Assembly: GCA_035628645.1 (NCBI GenBank)
Contig: DASPJL010000195.1
Span: 74,161-138,160 of the forward strand
Length of the DNA: 64,000 nt
Source: DASPJL01 sp035628645
GTDB taxonomy: Bacteria > Bacteroidota > Bacteroidia > Cytophagales > Cyclobacteriaceae
Direction: 5' to 3'
The notes beneath the pieces are model-generated. The model was given only the letters and a program-made list of their open reading frames with translations, had not been told where the DNA came from and ran no database searches. Below, piece after piece: positions 42,820 to 51,193 of this stretch; positions within the stretch are counted from its first letter, which is position 1; the number at the start of each line of letters is the position of its first letter. A program made the position numbers and the translations under genes.

Positions 42820-43449
42820 ATGGAGCTAGTAGTTTTAGATAATACTGGAAAAGATACAGGTAGAAAAATTACCTTGGCTGAAGATATATTTAATGTTGAG
42901 CCGAATGATCATGCTATATATTTAGATATCAAATCATATTTGGCAAATCAACGTCAGGGAACTCACAAGTCAAAGGAAAGAGCTGAAGTTGCTTTTTCAA
43001 CAAAAAAGATTAAAAAACAAAAAGGCACAGGTGGTGCAAGAGCTGGAAGTGTTAAATCACCCTTATTTAGAAAAGGTGGTAGAGCATTTGGTCCAAGACC
43101 TAGAGACTACCATTTCAAGTTGAACAAGAAATTGAAAGTGGTGGCTAGGAAATCAGCTTTATCTTATAAGGCTACCGAAGCTAATATTTCTGTAATCAGT
43201 GACTTTACTTTTCAGTCTCCAAAAACAAAAGATTATATAACGTTTTTAAATAGCTTGTCTTTACAGGATAAGAAAACTTTATTGATCATTTCCCAGGTTG
43301 ACGACAACGTAATTCTTTCATCTAGAAATTTGAGCAGAGCCAAAGTTATTACTGCTGATCAAATTACTACTTACGACGTATTGAATGCGGATAAATTACT
43401 GATCGCAGAGGGTTCTTTAGAAAAAATTTCCAACATCTTAAATAAATAA
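42820..43449 (+). CDS. rplD: 50S ribosomal protein L4
   Basis: L4 lines the exit tunnel; its extended loop is seen as KQKGTGGARAGSVKSPLFRKGGRAFGPRPRDYHFKLNKK. Length is 209 residues. In E. coli L4 also represses the S10 operon; whether it acts on the hairpin leader here is open. It begins three bases after rplC. Confidence 0.97.
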   Translation: MELVVLDNTGKDTGRKITLAEDIFNVEPNDHAIYLDIKSYLANQRQGTHKSKERAEVAFSTKKIKKQKGTGGARAGSVKSPLFRKGGRAFGPRPRDYHFKLNKKLKVVARKSALSYKATEANISVISDFTFQSPKTKDYITFLNSLSLQDKKTLLIISQVDDNVILSSRNLSRAKVITADQITTYDVLNADKLLIAEGSLEKISNILNK

Positions 43450-43451
43450 AA

Positions 43452-43739
43452 ATGAGTGTTTTAAAAAAACCACTTGTTACTGAAAAGGTTTCTGCCTTAA
43501 ACGAGAAGGGAAAGTATGGTTTTTTAGTTGATCTGAAAGCCAACAAGGTTGAGATAAAGAGAGAGGTAGAGAGAATGTACGGTGTTAGTGTTCTTAGTAT
43601 TCAAACCATGAGATACATGGGAAAAAGAAAAAGCAGATATACTAAGGCGGGTGTTTTATCCGGTAAAAAAAATAATTTTAAAAAGGCAATTGTTTCTCTC
43701 CGCGAAGGTGAGGTAATTGATTTCTATAGCGGTATATAA
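43452..43739 (+). CDS. rplW: 50S ribosomal protein L23
   Basis: The 95-residue protein beside the tunnel exit docks SRP and trigger factor. It has SVLKKPLVTEKVSALNEKGKYGFLVDLKANKVEIKREVE, followed by the YMGKRKSRYTKAG loop. It lies two bases after rplD and ten before rplB. Confidence 0.97.
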   Translation: MSVLKKPLVTEKVSALNEKGKYGFLVDLKANKVEIKREVERMYGVSVLSIQTMRYMGKRKSRYTKAGVLSGKKNNFKKAIVSLREGEVIDFYSGI

Positions 43740-43749
43740 TTGAATTGAT

Positions 43750-44571
43750 ATGTCTGTAAAAAAATTTAGACCTGTTACTCCTGGACAAAGATTTAGAGTG
43801 GGTCCTGTTTTTAAGGAGATTACAACAGCTTCACCAGAAAAGTCTTTGGTGTCTTCTATAAAAAAATCTGGTGGTAGAAATAATGTGGGAAAGATGACCA
43901 TGCGATATATCGGTGGTGGCCACAAAAGGAGTTATAGGATAATAGATTTCAAAAGAAATAAATCGGGTATTCCTTCTACAGTAAAGTCTATAGAGTATGA
44001 TCCTAACAGATCTGCAAGAATAGCCTTATTGTACTATGCAGACGGAGAAAAAAGTTATATACTGGCTCCCGAAGGTTTAAAAGTGGGACAAACAATAGTT
44101 AGCGGTGAGAACGCGGCGCCTGAGGTAGGAAACGCACTGCCACTTTCATCCATACCAATGGGTACTATTGTTCACAATATAGAATTGAAACCAGGAAAGG
44201 GCGGATCTTTGGCTCGCAGCGCTGGATCTTATGGTCAATTGGTTGCACGTGAAGGAAAGTATGCGACCATCAAATTGCCTTCCGGGGAAATGAGATTGGT
44301 TCTAGTTAATTGCTTTGCCACAGTTGGTGCAGTTTCCAATGGAGATCATATGAACCTTACTCTCGGGAAAGCAGGAAGAAACAGATGGTTAGGTACAAGA
44401 CCAAGAGTTAGAGGTGTTGCAATGAATCCCGTGGACCATCCAATGGGTGGAGGGGAAGGTAAGTCTTCCGGAGGTCACCCACGATCAAGAAAAGGTGTGG
44501 TATCTAAAGGTAAAAAGACTAGAGATCAGAATAAATACTCTAATAGATTAATAATTAGCAGGAAAAAATAA
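43750..44571 (+). CDS. rplB: 50S ribosomal protein L2
   Basis: L2 supports the peptidyl-transferase centre and subunit joining. The 273-residue protein contains GGGHKRSYRIIDFKRNK, and the essential C-terminal loop GVAMNPVDHPMGGGEGKSSGGHPRSRKG with the conserved histidine. Its stop codon overlaps the start of rpsS by one base (TAATG). Confidence 0.98.
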   Translation: MSVKKFRPVTPGQRFRVGPVFKEITTASPEKSLVSSIKKSGGRNNVGKMTMRYIGGGHKRSYRIIDFKRNKSGIPSTVKSIEYDPNRSARIALLYYADGEKSYILAPEGLKVGQTIVSGENAAPEVGNALPLSSIPMGTIVHNIELKPGKGGSLARSAGSYGQLVAREGKYATIKLPSGEMRLVLVNCFATVGAVSNGDHMNLTLGKAGRNRWLGTRPRVRGVAMNPVDHPMGGGEGKSSGGHPRSRKGVVSKGKKTRDQNKYSNRLIISRKK

Positions 44572-44852
44572 TGGGAAGATCATTAAAAAAAGGACCTTAT
44601 ATTGATTTCAGGTTGGATAATAAAATATCCACTATGGTTAATTCCGGTAAAAAATCGGTAATAAAAACATGGTCTAGAAGATCCATGATTTCTCCCGATT
44701 TTGTAGGTCATACCTTTGCTGTACATAATGGAAATAAATTTATCCCGGTTTATGTAACTGAAAACATGGTTGGGCATAAACTAGGAGAGTTTGCTCCCAC
44801 ACGAAACTTCAGAGGGCATGCCGGAAATAAAAAAGATAAGGGTAAAAAATAA
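44571..44852 (+). CDS. rpsS: 30S ribosomal protein S19
   Basis: This 93-residue 30S head protein shows GRSLKKGPYIDFRLDNKI, TWSRRSMISPDFVGHTFAVHNGNKFIPVYVTENMVGHKLGEFAPTRNFRGH. The start codon overlaps the rplB stop, which suggests translational coupling. Confidence 0.98.
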   Translation: MGRSLKKGPYIDFRLDNKISTMVNSGKKSVIKTWSRRSMISPDFVGHTFAVHNGNKFIPVYVTENMVGHKLGEFAPTRNFRGHAGNKKDKGKK

Positions 44853-44857
44853 TTGAA

Positions 44858-45256
44858 ATGGAAGCAGTAGCAAAATTAAAAAACGTTCCCTCTTCACCTA
44901 GAAAAATGCGCCTGGTTGCTGACTTGATTAGAGGTCAGAAAGTTAATAAGGCACTTAACATTTTAAAGTTTGAGTCTAAGAAAGGTTCTGTAAAGCTAGA
45001 AAAGCTGTTACTTTCGGCGATTTCTAACTGGAGGTTAAAGAATGCAGATGCTAGACTTGAAGATGCGGATCTTTATGTGAAAACAATATTCGTTGATGGA
45101 GGCAGAATTTTGAAAAGATTACGCCCTGCTCCTCAGGGAAGAGCACATAGAATACGAAAAAGATCAAATCATGTAACACTTGTAGTTGACAATTTGGCTT
45201 CTTCCATAGATGCTACCGGTGAAGTTTCTGAAATCACTAAAACTGAAAATAAATAA
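44858..45256 (+). CDS. rplV: 50S ribosomal protein L22
   Basis: L22 reaches into the exit tunnel. The 132-residue sequence has NVPSSPRKMRLVADLIRGQKVNKALNIL and the tunnel hairpin ILKRLRPAPQGRAHRIRKRSNHVTLVV. Its C-terminal tail is slightly longer than in E. coli. One base separates it from rpsC. Confidence 0.97.
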   Translation: MEAVAKLKNVPSSPRKMRLVADLIRGQKVNKALNILKFESKKGSVKLEKLLLSAISNWRLKNADARLEDADLYVKTIFVDGGRILKRLRPAPQGRAHRIRKRSNHVTLVVDNLASSIDATGEVSEITKTENK

Positions 45257-45257
45257 A

Positions 45258-46058
45258 ATGGGACAAAAAGTTAACCCTATCGGTTTAAGGCTTGGCATTA
45301 TAAAAGGTTGGGACTCCAATTGGTATGGAGGAAGAACCTTCTCTGAAAAGCTTGTTGAAGATGAGAAGATCAGAAAATATATAAGTGCTAGAATTCCAAA
45401 AGGAGGGATCTCTAAAGTTATTATTGAAAGGACTTTGAAGAGAATCACCTTGACAATTAATACTGCAAGACCAGGAGTGGTTATAGGAAAAGGTGGAGGA
45501 GAAGTTGATAAAATTAAGGAGGAGCTTAAAAAGATTACCGGGAAAGATGTTCAGATAAACATTTTTGAAATAAAGAGACCGGAGTTAGATTCTAAACTTG
45601 TAGGAGAGTCTATCGCGCAACAATTGGAAGCAAGAATTTCCTATAGAAGGGCGATGAAACAAGCGATTTCTTCAGCAATGAGGGTAGGAGCGCTAGGTAT
45701 AAAAGTTAAAGTTTCAGGAAGGTTGGGCGGTGCTGAAATGGCTAGAACTGAACAATATAAAGAAGGTAGAATTCCACTTCATACTTTGAGAGCTGATATA
45801 GATTATGCTATTTCCGAGGCGCATACAGTTTATGGAAAGATTGGTATAAAGGTATGGATCTTCAAAGGAGAGGTTTTTGGGAAAAGAGATTTGTCTCCAA
45901 ATATCGGAGTAGCTAATGCAGCTGTGCCGTCAGGAGCAGCTTCTTCTCAACAAAGATCAGACAGAGGAAAACCAAATAGAGATAACAGAAGAGGTGGAGG
46001 AGATAATCGTGACAGGGATAGGGGCGGAGATGATGGAAATAGAAGAAAGAAAAAATAA
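45258..46058 (+). CDS. rpsC: 30S ribosomal protein S3 with Arg/Gly/Asp-rich tail
   Basis: S3 forms the mRNA entry channel. The ATG at 45258 starts MGQKVNPIGLRLGIIKGWDSNWYGG, and the KH domain holds RPGVVIGKGGGEVDKIKEELKKI. The 266-residue protein ends in about 45 low-complexity residues (RSDRGKPNRDNRRGGGDNRD and similar) not found in E. coli; such tails occur in other Bacteroidota. An open frame of 16 codons upstream lies inside rplV and is rejected. Confidence 0.97.
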   Translation: MGQKVNPIGLRLGIIKGWDSNWYGGRTFSEKLVEDEKIRKYISARIPKGGISKVIIERTLKRITLTINTARPGVVIGKGGGEVDKIKEELKKITGKDVQINIFEIKRPELDSKLVGESIAQQLEARISYRRAMKQAISSAMRVGALGIKVKVSGRLGGAEMARTEQYKEGRIPLHTLRADIDYAISEAHTVYGKIGIKVWIFKGEVFGKRDLSPNIGVANAAVPSGAASSQQRSDRGKPNRDNRRGGGDNRDRDRGGDDGNRRKKK

Positions 46059-46088
46059 AGAATATTTTATTCTAAATAAAATATAAAA

Positions 46089-46511
46089 ATGTTACAGCCG
46101 AAAAGAACAAAATTTAGAAAGCAGCAAAAGGGAAGGGTAAAGGGAATTGCTACTAGAGGACATGACATCGCCTTTGGATCATTTGGAATTAAATCCCTTG
46201 AGTCAGGATGGATCACTAGTCGTCAATTGGAAGCAGCGCGTATTGCTTTGACAAGAGCGATGAAAAGGGAGGGACAAGTTTGGATTAGAATATTCCCTGA
46301 CAAACCCATTACTAAGAAACCTGCTGAGGTTCGTATGGGAAAAGGTAAAGGAGCGCCAGAATATTGGGTGGCTGTTGTTAAACCCGGAACCATTTTATTT
46401 GAATCTACAGGTATAGATTTCGACGTAGCTCAGGAGTCTTTACGATTGGCTGCTCAAAAGCTGCCCATTAAAACCAAATTTGTGGTTCGAAGGGATTATA
46501 CTCAACAATAA
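46089..46511 (+). CDS. rplP: 50S ribosomal protein L16
   Basis: L16 positions tRNA in the A site. The 140-residue sequence begins MLQPKRTKFRKQQKGRVKG and contains RMGKGKGAPEYWVAVVKPGTILFE. It is followed by a small stem-loop and a 58-base gap before rpmC, larger than most gaps here. Confidence 0.98.
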   Translation: MLQPKRTKFRKQQKGRVKGIATRGHDIAFGSFGIKSLESGWITSRQLEAARIALTRAMKREGQVWIRIFPDKPITKKPAEVRMGKGKGAPEYWVAVVKPGTILFESTGIDFDVAQESLRLAAQKLPIKTKFVVRRDYTQQ

Positions 46512-46524
46512 TTCTATGTAAATA

Positions 46525-46539
46525 ACTCCTTTTAGGAGT
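46525..46539 (+). promoter_or_regulatory. Small stem-loop between rplP and rpmC
   Basis: ACTCCT and AGGAGT pair around TTT in the 58-base gap. No T run follows, so it may stabilise mRNA ends or be a processing site. The arm AGGAGT is also Shine-Dalgarno-like, but is too far from the rpmC start. Confidence 0.4.
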
Positions 46540-46569
46540 ATTCACTAGATAATTAAATAGAATTTAGTA

Positions 46570-46764
46570 ATGAAAAATTCAGAAATAGCCGCTTTAACGG
46601 TAGAAGAAATTAAGGAGAAATTGGCTTCGGAAAAGGAAGCTTTAACTAAGCTCAAATTTGCTCACGCAATTACTCCTATAGAAAATCCTATGAAAATAAA
46701 GGAAACCAGGAGAGTTATTGCCAGACTTAATGGTGAATTACGTTCTAAAGAACTTTCAAAATAG
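46570..46764 (+). CDS. rpmC: 50S ribosomal protein L29
   Basis: The 64-residue helical-hairpin protein at the tunnel exit has MKNSEIAALTVEEIKEKLASEKEALTKLKFAHAITPIENPMKIKETRRVIARLNGELRSKE, matching L29 along its whole length. It precedes rpsQ by seven bases. Confidence 0.96.
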   Translation: MKNSEIAALTVEEIKEKLASEKEALTKLKFAHAITPIENPMKIKETRRVIARLNGELRSKELSK

Positions 46765-46771
46765 TTATTAA

Positions 46772-47029
46772 ATGGAGGCTAGAAATTTTAGAAAAGAAAG
46801 AGTGGGTAGAGTGGTTAGCAATAAAATGCAAAGCACTATTACTGTAGCTGTTGAACGAAAAGTGAAACACGGTATCTACGGTAAATTTATGAAAAAGACT
46901 ACCACACTTATGGCCCATGATGCCAATAACGATTGCCAGATAGGTGATACTGTTAAAATCATGGAAACAAGACCATTGAGTAAATTAAAAAGGTGGCGAT
47001 TAGTAGAAATAATAGAAAGAGCTAAATAA
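46772..47029 (+). CDS. rpsQ: 30S ribosomal protein S17
   Basis: This 85-residue OB-fold protein binds early to 16S rRNA. It shows RKERVGRVVSNKMQSTITVAVERKVKHGIYGKFMKKTTTLMAHD and IMETRPLSKLKRWRLVEIIE. It starts seven bases after rpmC. Confidence 0.97.
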   Translation: MEARNFRKERVGRVVSNKMQSTITVAVERKVKHGIYGKFMKKTTTLMAHDANNDCQIGDTVKIMETRPLSKLKRWRLVEIIERAK

Positions 47030-47031
47030 AA

Positions 47032-47400
47032 ATGATACAGCAAGAATCTAGATTAAATGTAGCAGATAATAGCGGGGCAAAAGAAGTTTTAGTTATACGC
47101 GTTTTGGGCGGAACTAGAAAAAAATATGCTTCTGTAGGAGACAAGATTGTTGTTACTGTTAAATCTGCACTTAGTTCAAGCTCCTTAAAAAAGGGAACAG
47201 TTTCCAAAGCTGTTATTGTTAGAACAAAGAAAGAAGTAAGACGTAAGGACGGATCTTATATCAGATTTGAGGATAATGCAGCCGTTTTATTAAATGCCAA
47301 TGACGAGCCCAGAGGTACTCGTATTTTTGGACCTGTTGCCAGAGAATTAAGAGAAAAGCAATTTATGAAAATTGTATCATTGGCCCCTGAAGTTCTATAA
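47032..47400 (+). CDS. rplN: 50S ribosomal protein L14
   Basis: L14 forms part of the intersubunit bridge. The 122-residue sequence begins MIQQESRLNVADNSGAKEVLVIRVLGG and includes RRKDGSYIRFEDNAAVLLNANDEPRGTRIFGPVARELR. It is the first of the spc-type genes and starts two bases after rpsQ. Confidence 0.98.
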   Translation: MIQQESRLNVADNSGAKEVLVIRVLGGTRKKYASVGDKIVVTVKSALSSSSLKKGTVSKAVIVRTKKEVRRKDGSYIRFEDNAAVLLNANDEPRGTRIFGPVARELREKQFMKIVSLAPEVL

Positions 47401-47402
47401 CC

Positions 47403-47741
47403 ATGGAGAAGAAAATTAACAAGAAAGTAAAGCTTCATATTAAGCAAGGCGATACTGTGAAAGTAATCGCTGGAGATTCAAAAGGTAAAACTGGTAAAGT
47501 ATTATCAATTGAAACAGGCAAGGAAAAGGCTCTAGTGGAAGGCGTAAATATCGTATCTAAACACACTAAACCGTCTGCCAAAAGTCCTGAAGGAGGAATT
47601 GTAAAGCAAGAGGCTCCTATTCATATAAGTAATTTACAATTAATAAATCCGGCTACTGGAGAAGGAACCAAGGTAGGAAGAAAGCTGGATGATAAAGGTA
47701 AATTGAAAAGATATTCTAAAAAGACTGGTGAATTTATTTAA
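47403..47741 (+). CDS. rplX: 50S ribosomal protein L24
   Basis: L24 is an assembly initiator with a KOW motif, seen as IKQGDTVKVIAGDSKGKTGKVLSI, followed by VNIVSKHTKPSAKSPEGGIVKQEAPIHISNLQLI. Length is 112 residues. It ends one base before the rplE start codon. Confidence 0.97.
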   Translation: MEKKINKKVKLHIKQGDTVKVIAGDSKGKTGKVLSIETGKEKALVEGVNIVSKHTKPSAKSPEGGIVKQEAPIHISNLQLINPATGEGTKVGRKLDDKGKLKRYSKKTGEFI

Positions 47742-47742
47742 T

Positions 47743-48297
47743 ATGGCAACTCCAAGATTAAAAGAAACTTATCTTAAAGAAATTGTTCCCTCTTTGAAGG
47801 AGAAATTTCAATTTAAGTCAATAATGCAAGTTCCTAAGATTACAAAAATCTGCATTAATAAAGGTATAGGAGCCGCAGTAGCCGACAAGAAATTGGTAGA
47901 TGTAGGAGTAGAAGAACTTACTACAATAACAGGCCAAAAGGCAGTGGCAACTAAATCCAAGAAGGCCATCTCTAATTTTAAGTTACGTGAGAATATGCCT
48001 ATTGGGGCAAAAGTAACTTTGAGGGGAGATAAAATGTATGAATTTTTAGATAGATTGACAACAATAGCGCTTCCCAGGGTTAGGGATTTTAGAGGAATAA
48101 GTGAAAAAGGATTTGATGGCCGTGGAAATTATACATTAGGTGTAAAGGAACAAATTATTTTTCCGGAAATAAGTATTGATAAAGTTCAAAAGATTTCTGG
48201 AATGGATATCACATTTGTGACTACTGCACAGAATGATGAGGAGAGTTTTGAATTATTAAAAGCATTTGGATTGCCGTTCGCAAACCAGAAAAAATAA
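47743..48297 (+). CDS. rplE: 50S ribosomal protein L5
   Basis: L5 contacts 5S rRNA and P-site tRNA. The ATG at 47743 gives 184 residues with MQVPKITKICINKGIG, TTITGQKAVATKSKKAISNFKLRENMPIGAKVTLRG and RGNYTLGVKEQIIFPEI. A five-codon upstream extension within rplX is rejected. Confidence 0.98.
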   Translation: MATPRLKETYLKEIVPSLKEKFQFKSIMQVPKITKICINKGIGAAVADKKLVDVGVEELTTITGQKAVATKSKKAISNFKLRENMPIGAKVTLRGDKMYEFLDRLTTIALPRVRDFRGISEKGFDGRGNYTLGVKEQIIFPEISIDKVQKISGMDITFVTTAQNDEESFELLKAFGLPFANQKK

Positions 48298-48301
48298 TGA
48301 T

Positions 48302-48571
48302 ATGGCTAAAGAATCAATAAAAGCTAGAGAACGCAAAAGAGAAAAATTAGTAGCTAAATATGCTGCAAAAAGAGCAGAGCTAAAGGCAAAGGGAGATTAT
48401 GAAGCGTTAGATAAACTTCCAAGAAATGCTTCTCCTGTTAGATTACACAACAGATGTAAATTGACTGGAAGACCAAGAGGATACCTAAGAAAATTTGGAA
48501 TAAACAGAGTAACGTTTAGAGAAATGGCTTCTGATGGTAAGATTCCAGGTTTAACAAAATCAAGCTGGTAA
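48302..48571 (+). CDS. rpsN: 30S ribosomal protein S14 (zinc-free form)
   Basis: The 89-residue protein has the long form of S14 with LPRNASPVRLHNRCKLTGRPRGYLRKFGINRVTFREMASDGKIPGLTKSSW. The CxxC pairs of the short zinc-binding form are absent. The ATG at 48302 is used; upstream codons overlap rplE. Its stop overlaps an A/T hairpin. Confidence 0.97.
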   Translation: MAKESIKARERKREKLVAKYAAKRAELKAKGDYEALDKLPRNASPVRLHNRCKLTGRPRGYLRKFGINRVTFREMASDGKIPGLTKSSW

Positions 48572-48595
48572 ACTTTTTAAGGAAAAAAGTTTTAT
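48570..48595 (+). terminator. Weak A/T stem-loop after rpsN
   Basis: AAACTTTTT (48570-48578) and AAAAAGTTT (48584-48592) pair around a short loop directly at the rpsN stop codon. With few G-C pairs and only a short following T run it may be a partial terminator before the internal rpsH promoter. Confidence 0.4.
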
Positions 48596-48612
48596 TAATT
48601 GCAATAATTATC

Positions 48613-48620
48613 TATTTTTG
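48613..48620 (+). promoter_or_regulatory. Internal -7 element before rpsH (TATTTTTG)
   Basis: TATTTTTG is followed by CAGCCC, the same extension seen at the other translation promoters. It lies 33 bases before rpsH in an 82-base gap. No TTG at the normal -33 distance is visible. Confidence 0.5.
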
Positions 48621-48653
48621 CAGCCCTGTTTTTAACAATAAATAAATTAAATA

Positions 48654-49049
48654 ATGACTGATCCAATAGCAGATTATCTTACAAGATTAAGAAACGCTAT
48701 AAAAGCGAATCATAGGATCGTTGAAATACCTGCTTCAAATATTAAGAAAGAGCTTACAAAAGTACTTTTTGATAAGGGTTTTATTCAAAACTATAAGTTT
48801 GTTGAGGCTGCCCCTCAAGGTACTATTAAAATAGCGCTCAAATATCATCCGGTGCTTAAAACACCGGCTATAGTCTCCTTAGAAAGGGTAAGTAAGCCTG
48901 GCTTAAGAAAGTATGTTAATCATTTAAGTATGCCAAGGGTTTTAAGTGGACTGGGTGTTGCTATCATTTCTACTTCTAAAGGAGTAATGACAGATAAGGA
49001 AGCCAGACAGCAAAATATCGGTGGTGAAGTTCTTTGTTACGTATATTAA
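48654..49049 (+). CDS. rpsH: 30S ribosomal protein S8
   Basis: S8 binds helix 21 of 16S rRNA and represses the spc operon in E. coli. The 131-residue sequence has MTDPIADYLTRLRNAIKANH and the C-terminal signature SRSTSKG-like ISTSKGVMTDKEARQQNIGGEVLCYVY. It is the first gene behind an internal promoter element. Confidence 0.98.
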   Translation: MTDPIADYLTRLRNAIKANHRIVEIPASNIKKELTKVLFDKGFIQNYKFVEAAPQGTIKIALKYHPVLKTPAIVSLERVSKPGLRKYVNHLSMPRVLSGLGVAIISTSKGVMTDKEARQQNIGGEVLCYVY

Positions 49050-49062
49050 TTAAATAGTTGAA

Positions 49063-49617
49063 ATGTCACGAATAGGAAATAAACCTATAGCTATTCCTAA
49101 CAATGTTACTATTACTATAGATAAAACTTTAGTAACTGTAAAGGGACCCAAAGGAACGCTTGCTCAAAAGGTAGATTCAGATATTAAAGTGGAAATAGAG
49201 GGGACTGAGCTTCTTGTAAAGCGACCAACTGACCAAAAAAGACATAAAGCGCTCCATGGTCTGTACAGATCTCTCATCAATAATATGATAATTGGTGTGA
49301 GCGATGGATATAAACATAGTTTGGAATTAGTAGGGGTTGGATATAAAGTTACTGCAAGTGCTAATGTTTTGGAGTTGAACTTGGGATATTCTCATAATAT
49401 CTTTCTTTCCGTTCCTCAGGAGATAGCCGTATCTGCAGCTACTGAAAAAGGAAAAAACCCAACTATTACGCTTTCAGGCATTGATAAGCAACTGTTAGGT
49501 CAAATTGCTGCAAAGATTAGATCATTCAGAAAGGTGGAACCATATAAAGGAAAAGGTATCAGATTCTCTGGTGAAGTTGTAAGAAGAAAAGCTGGTAAAA
49601 CAGCAGCTAAAAAATAA
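49063..49617 (+). CDS. rplF: 50S ribosomal protein L6
   Basis: L6 lies near the sarcin-ricin loop. The 184-residue protein has SRIGNKPIAIPNNVTITI, the tandem domains, and IAAKIRSFRKVEPYKGKGIRFSGEVVRRKAGKTA at the end. It starts 13 bases after rpsH. Confidence 0.98.
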   Translation: MSRIGNKPIAIPNNVTITIDKTLVTVKGPKGTLAQKVDSDIKVEIEGTELLVKRPTDQKRHKALHGLYRSLINNMIIGVSDGYKHSLELVGVGYKVTASANVLELNLGYSHNIFLSVPQEIAVSAATEKGKNPTITLSGIDKQLLGQIAAKIRSFRKVEPYKGKGIRFSGEVVRRKAGKTAAKK

Positions 49618-49622
49618 TAAAT

Positions 49623-49973
49623 ATGGCGACTAAAAAGGACAGTAGACGTATTAAAATTAAGAAAAGTATTAGGGCGAAAATTTCGGGCACTTCTTCAACC
49701 CCAAGATTGTCAGTCTTTAAGAGCAATACTTCAATTTACGCACAGTTGATCGATGATTCAACTGGCAGGACAATTGTAAGCAGCTCATCTAAGGAAGTTT
49801 CAAGTGAGAAGAATGCTAATATTGAGATATCGGTTTCTGTAGGGAAGAAATTGGCAGAGAAAGCACTTTCTACTGGTATAGAAAAGGTGACTTTTGATAG
49901 AAATGGTTATTTGTATCACGGTAAGCTTAAAGCTTTAGCAGAAGGTGCTAGAGAAGGAGGCCTTAAATTTTAA
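49623..49973 (+). CDS. rplR: 50S ribosomal protein L18
   Basis: L18 binds 5S rRNA. The 116-residue protein has a basic N-terminus, RLSVFKSNTSIYAQLIDDSTGRTIVSSSSKE, and ends FDRNGYLYHGKLKALAEGAREGGLKF. It starts five bases after rplF. Confidence 0.98.
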   Translation: MATKKDSRRIKIKKSIRAKISGTSSTPRLSVFKSNTSIYAQLIDDSTGRTIVSSSSKEVSSEKNANIEISVSVGKKLAEKALSTGIEKVTFDRNGYLYHGKLKALAEGAREGGLKF

Positions 49974-49979
49974 TTTGAT

Positions 49980-50498
49980 ATGTCTCAAATCAATATAAGA
50001 TCAGTTAAAGCAAGCGAAACGGATCTCAAGGAAAAGGTTGTAGCAATACAAAGAGTTGCAAAAGTTGTAAAAGGAGGTCGAAGATTCAGCTTCTCTGCTA
50101 TTGTGGTGGTGGGTGACGGGCAAGGCGTTGTAGGATATGGTTTAGGAAAAGCCAATGAAGTTACAGACGCTATTACTAAAGGAATAGACGATGCTAAAAA
50201 GAATTTAATTAGAGTTCCTATCTTAAAGGGAACCGTTCCTCACGTTGCAACCGGTAAATTCAGTGGTGGTTTTGTTCTTTTAAAGCCTGCTGCTCCTGGA
50301 ACTGGTGTTCTTGCCGGCGGTTCAATGCGTGCAGTTCTTGAAAGTGCAGGTATTAAAGATGTATTGGCAAAATCAAAAGGTTCATCTAATCCTCATAATG
50401 TGGTAAAAGCAACTTTTGATGCGTTACTTAACATGAGAGATCCTTTTACTGTTGCACAGCAAAGATCAGTTTCTCTATCAAAAGTATTTAATGGATAA
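49980..50498 (+). CDS. rpsE: 30S ribosomal protein S5
   Basis: S5 acts at the mRNA entry site and in decoding fidelity. The 172-residue sequence has VVKGGRRFSFSAIVVVGDGQGVVGYGLGKANEVTDAITKGIDDAKKNLI and GTGVLAGGSMRAVLESAGIKDVLAKSKGSSNPHNVVKATFDAL. It ends two bases before rpmD. Confidence 0.98.
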   Translation: MSQINIRSVKASETDLKEKVVAIQRVAKVVKGGRRFSFSAIVVVGDGQGVVGYGLGKANEVTDAITKGIDDAKKNLIRVPILKGTVPHVATGKFSGGFVLLKPAAPGTGVLAGGSMRAVLESAGIKDVLAKSKGSSNPHNVVKATFDALLNMRDPFTVAQQRSVSLSKVFNG

Positions 50499-50500
50499 TC

Positions 50501-50680
50501 ATGAGCAAGGTTAGAATTACACAAAGTAAGAGCGTAATTGGTCAGCAGAACCGTCAAAAGTTAACAGTAAAAGCATTAGGTTTAGGCAAGATCAATAGTT
50601 CTGTTGAGGTTGAGCTAACGCCTCAAATCAAAGGAATGATTGACAAAGTGAAACACATTGTTACTGTAAATGAATTATAA
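50501..50680 (+). CDS. rpmD: 50S ribosomal protein L30
   Basis: A 59-residue reading frame starts MSKVRITQSKSVIGQQNRQK and ends MIDKVKHIVTVNEL, matching L30 along its full length (GLGKINSSVEVELTPQIKGMI). It lies two bases after rpsE and before rplO, the usual spc position for L30. Confidence 0.96.
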   Translation: MSKVRITQSKSVIGQQNRQKLTVKALGLGKINSSVEVELTPQIKGMIDKVKHIVTVNEL

Positions 50681-50745
50681 CTTTTCATTTTTGTGTTTCT
50701 AAATTAATATTGATAAATAGTTGAATTCCTATAATAGAATTTAAA

Positions 50746-51192
50746 ATGAAATTAAATCAATTAAAACCTGCTGAAGGTGCCACTAAGGTAAAAAAGAGAT
50801 TGGGAAGAGGTACAGGATCAGGAATGGGTGGAACTTCTACCAGAGGTCATAAAGGAGCAAAATCTCGTTCAGGTTACAGCAGCAAAAAAGGGTTTGAAGG
50901 AGGACAAATGCCTCTTCAAAGAAGAATTCCCAAGTTTGGCTTTAGAAATCCAAATAGAATAGAATATAAAAGTATAAATTTGGATTCTTTACAAGAATTA
51001 GTAAATAAGACTGGCGCAACAGCTGTAGATTTTGATCTATTTGTATCAAACGGACTTGTTTCAAAAAATGATCTTGTTAAAATTTTGGGTAGAGGGGAGT
51101 TTACAAGCGGAATCGAAGTAAAAGCACATGCTTTTTCCGCATCTGCAGTTAAAAGTATAGAAAAAGTAGGAGGAAAAGCTATTACTTTATAA
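50746..51192 (+). CDS. rplO: 50S ribosomal protein L15
   Basis: L15 is a late assembly protein. The 148-residue sequence has MKLNQLKPAEGATKVKKRLGRGTGSGMGGTSTRGHKGAKSRSGYSSKKGFEGGQMPLQRRIPKFGF. It follows a 65-base gap after rpmD and ends one base before secY, suggesting coupled translation with secY. Confidence 0.98.
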   Translation: MKLNQLKPAEGATKVKKRLGRGTGSGMGGTSTRGHKGAKSRSGYSSKKGFEGGQMPLQRRIPKFGFRNPNRIEYKSINLDSLQELVNKTGATAVDFDLFVSNGLVSKNDLVKILGRGEFTSGIEVKAHAFSASAVKSIEKVGGKAITL

Positions 51193-51193
51193 T

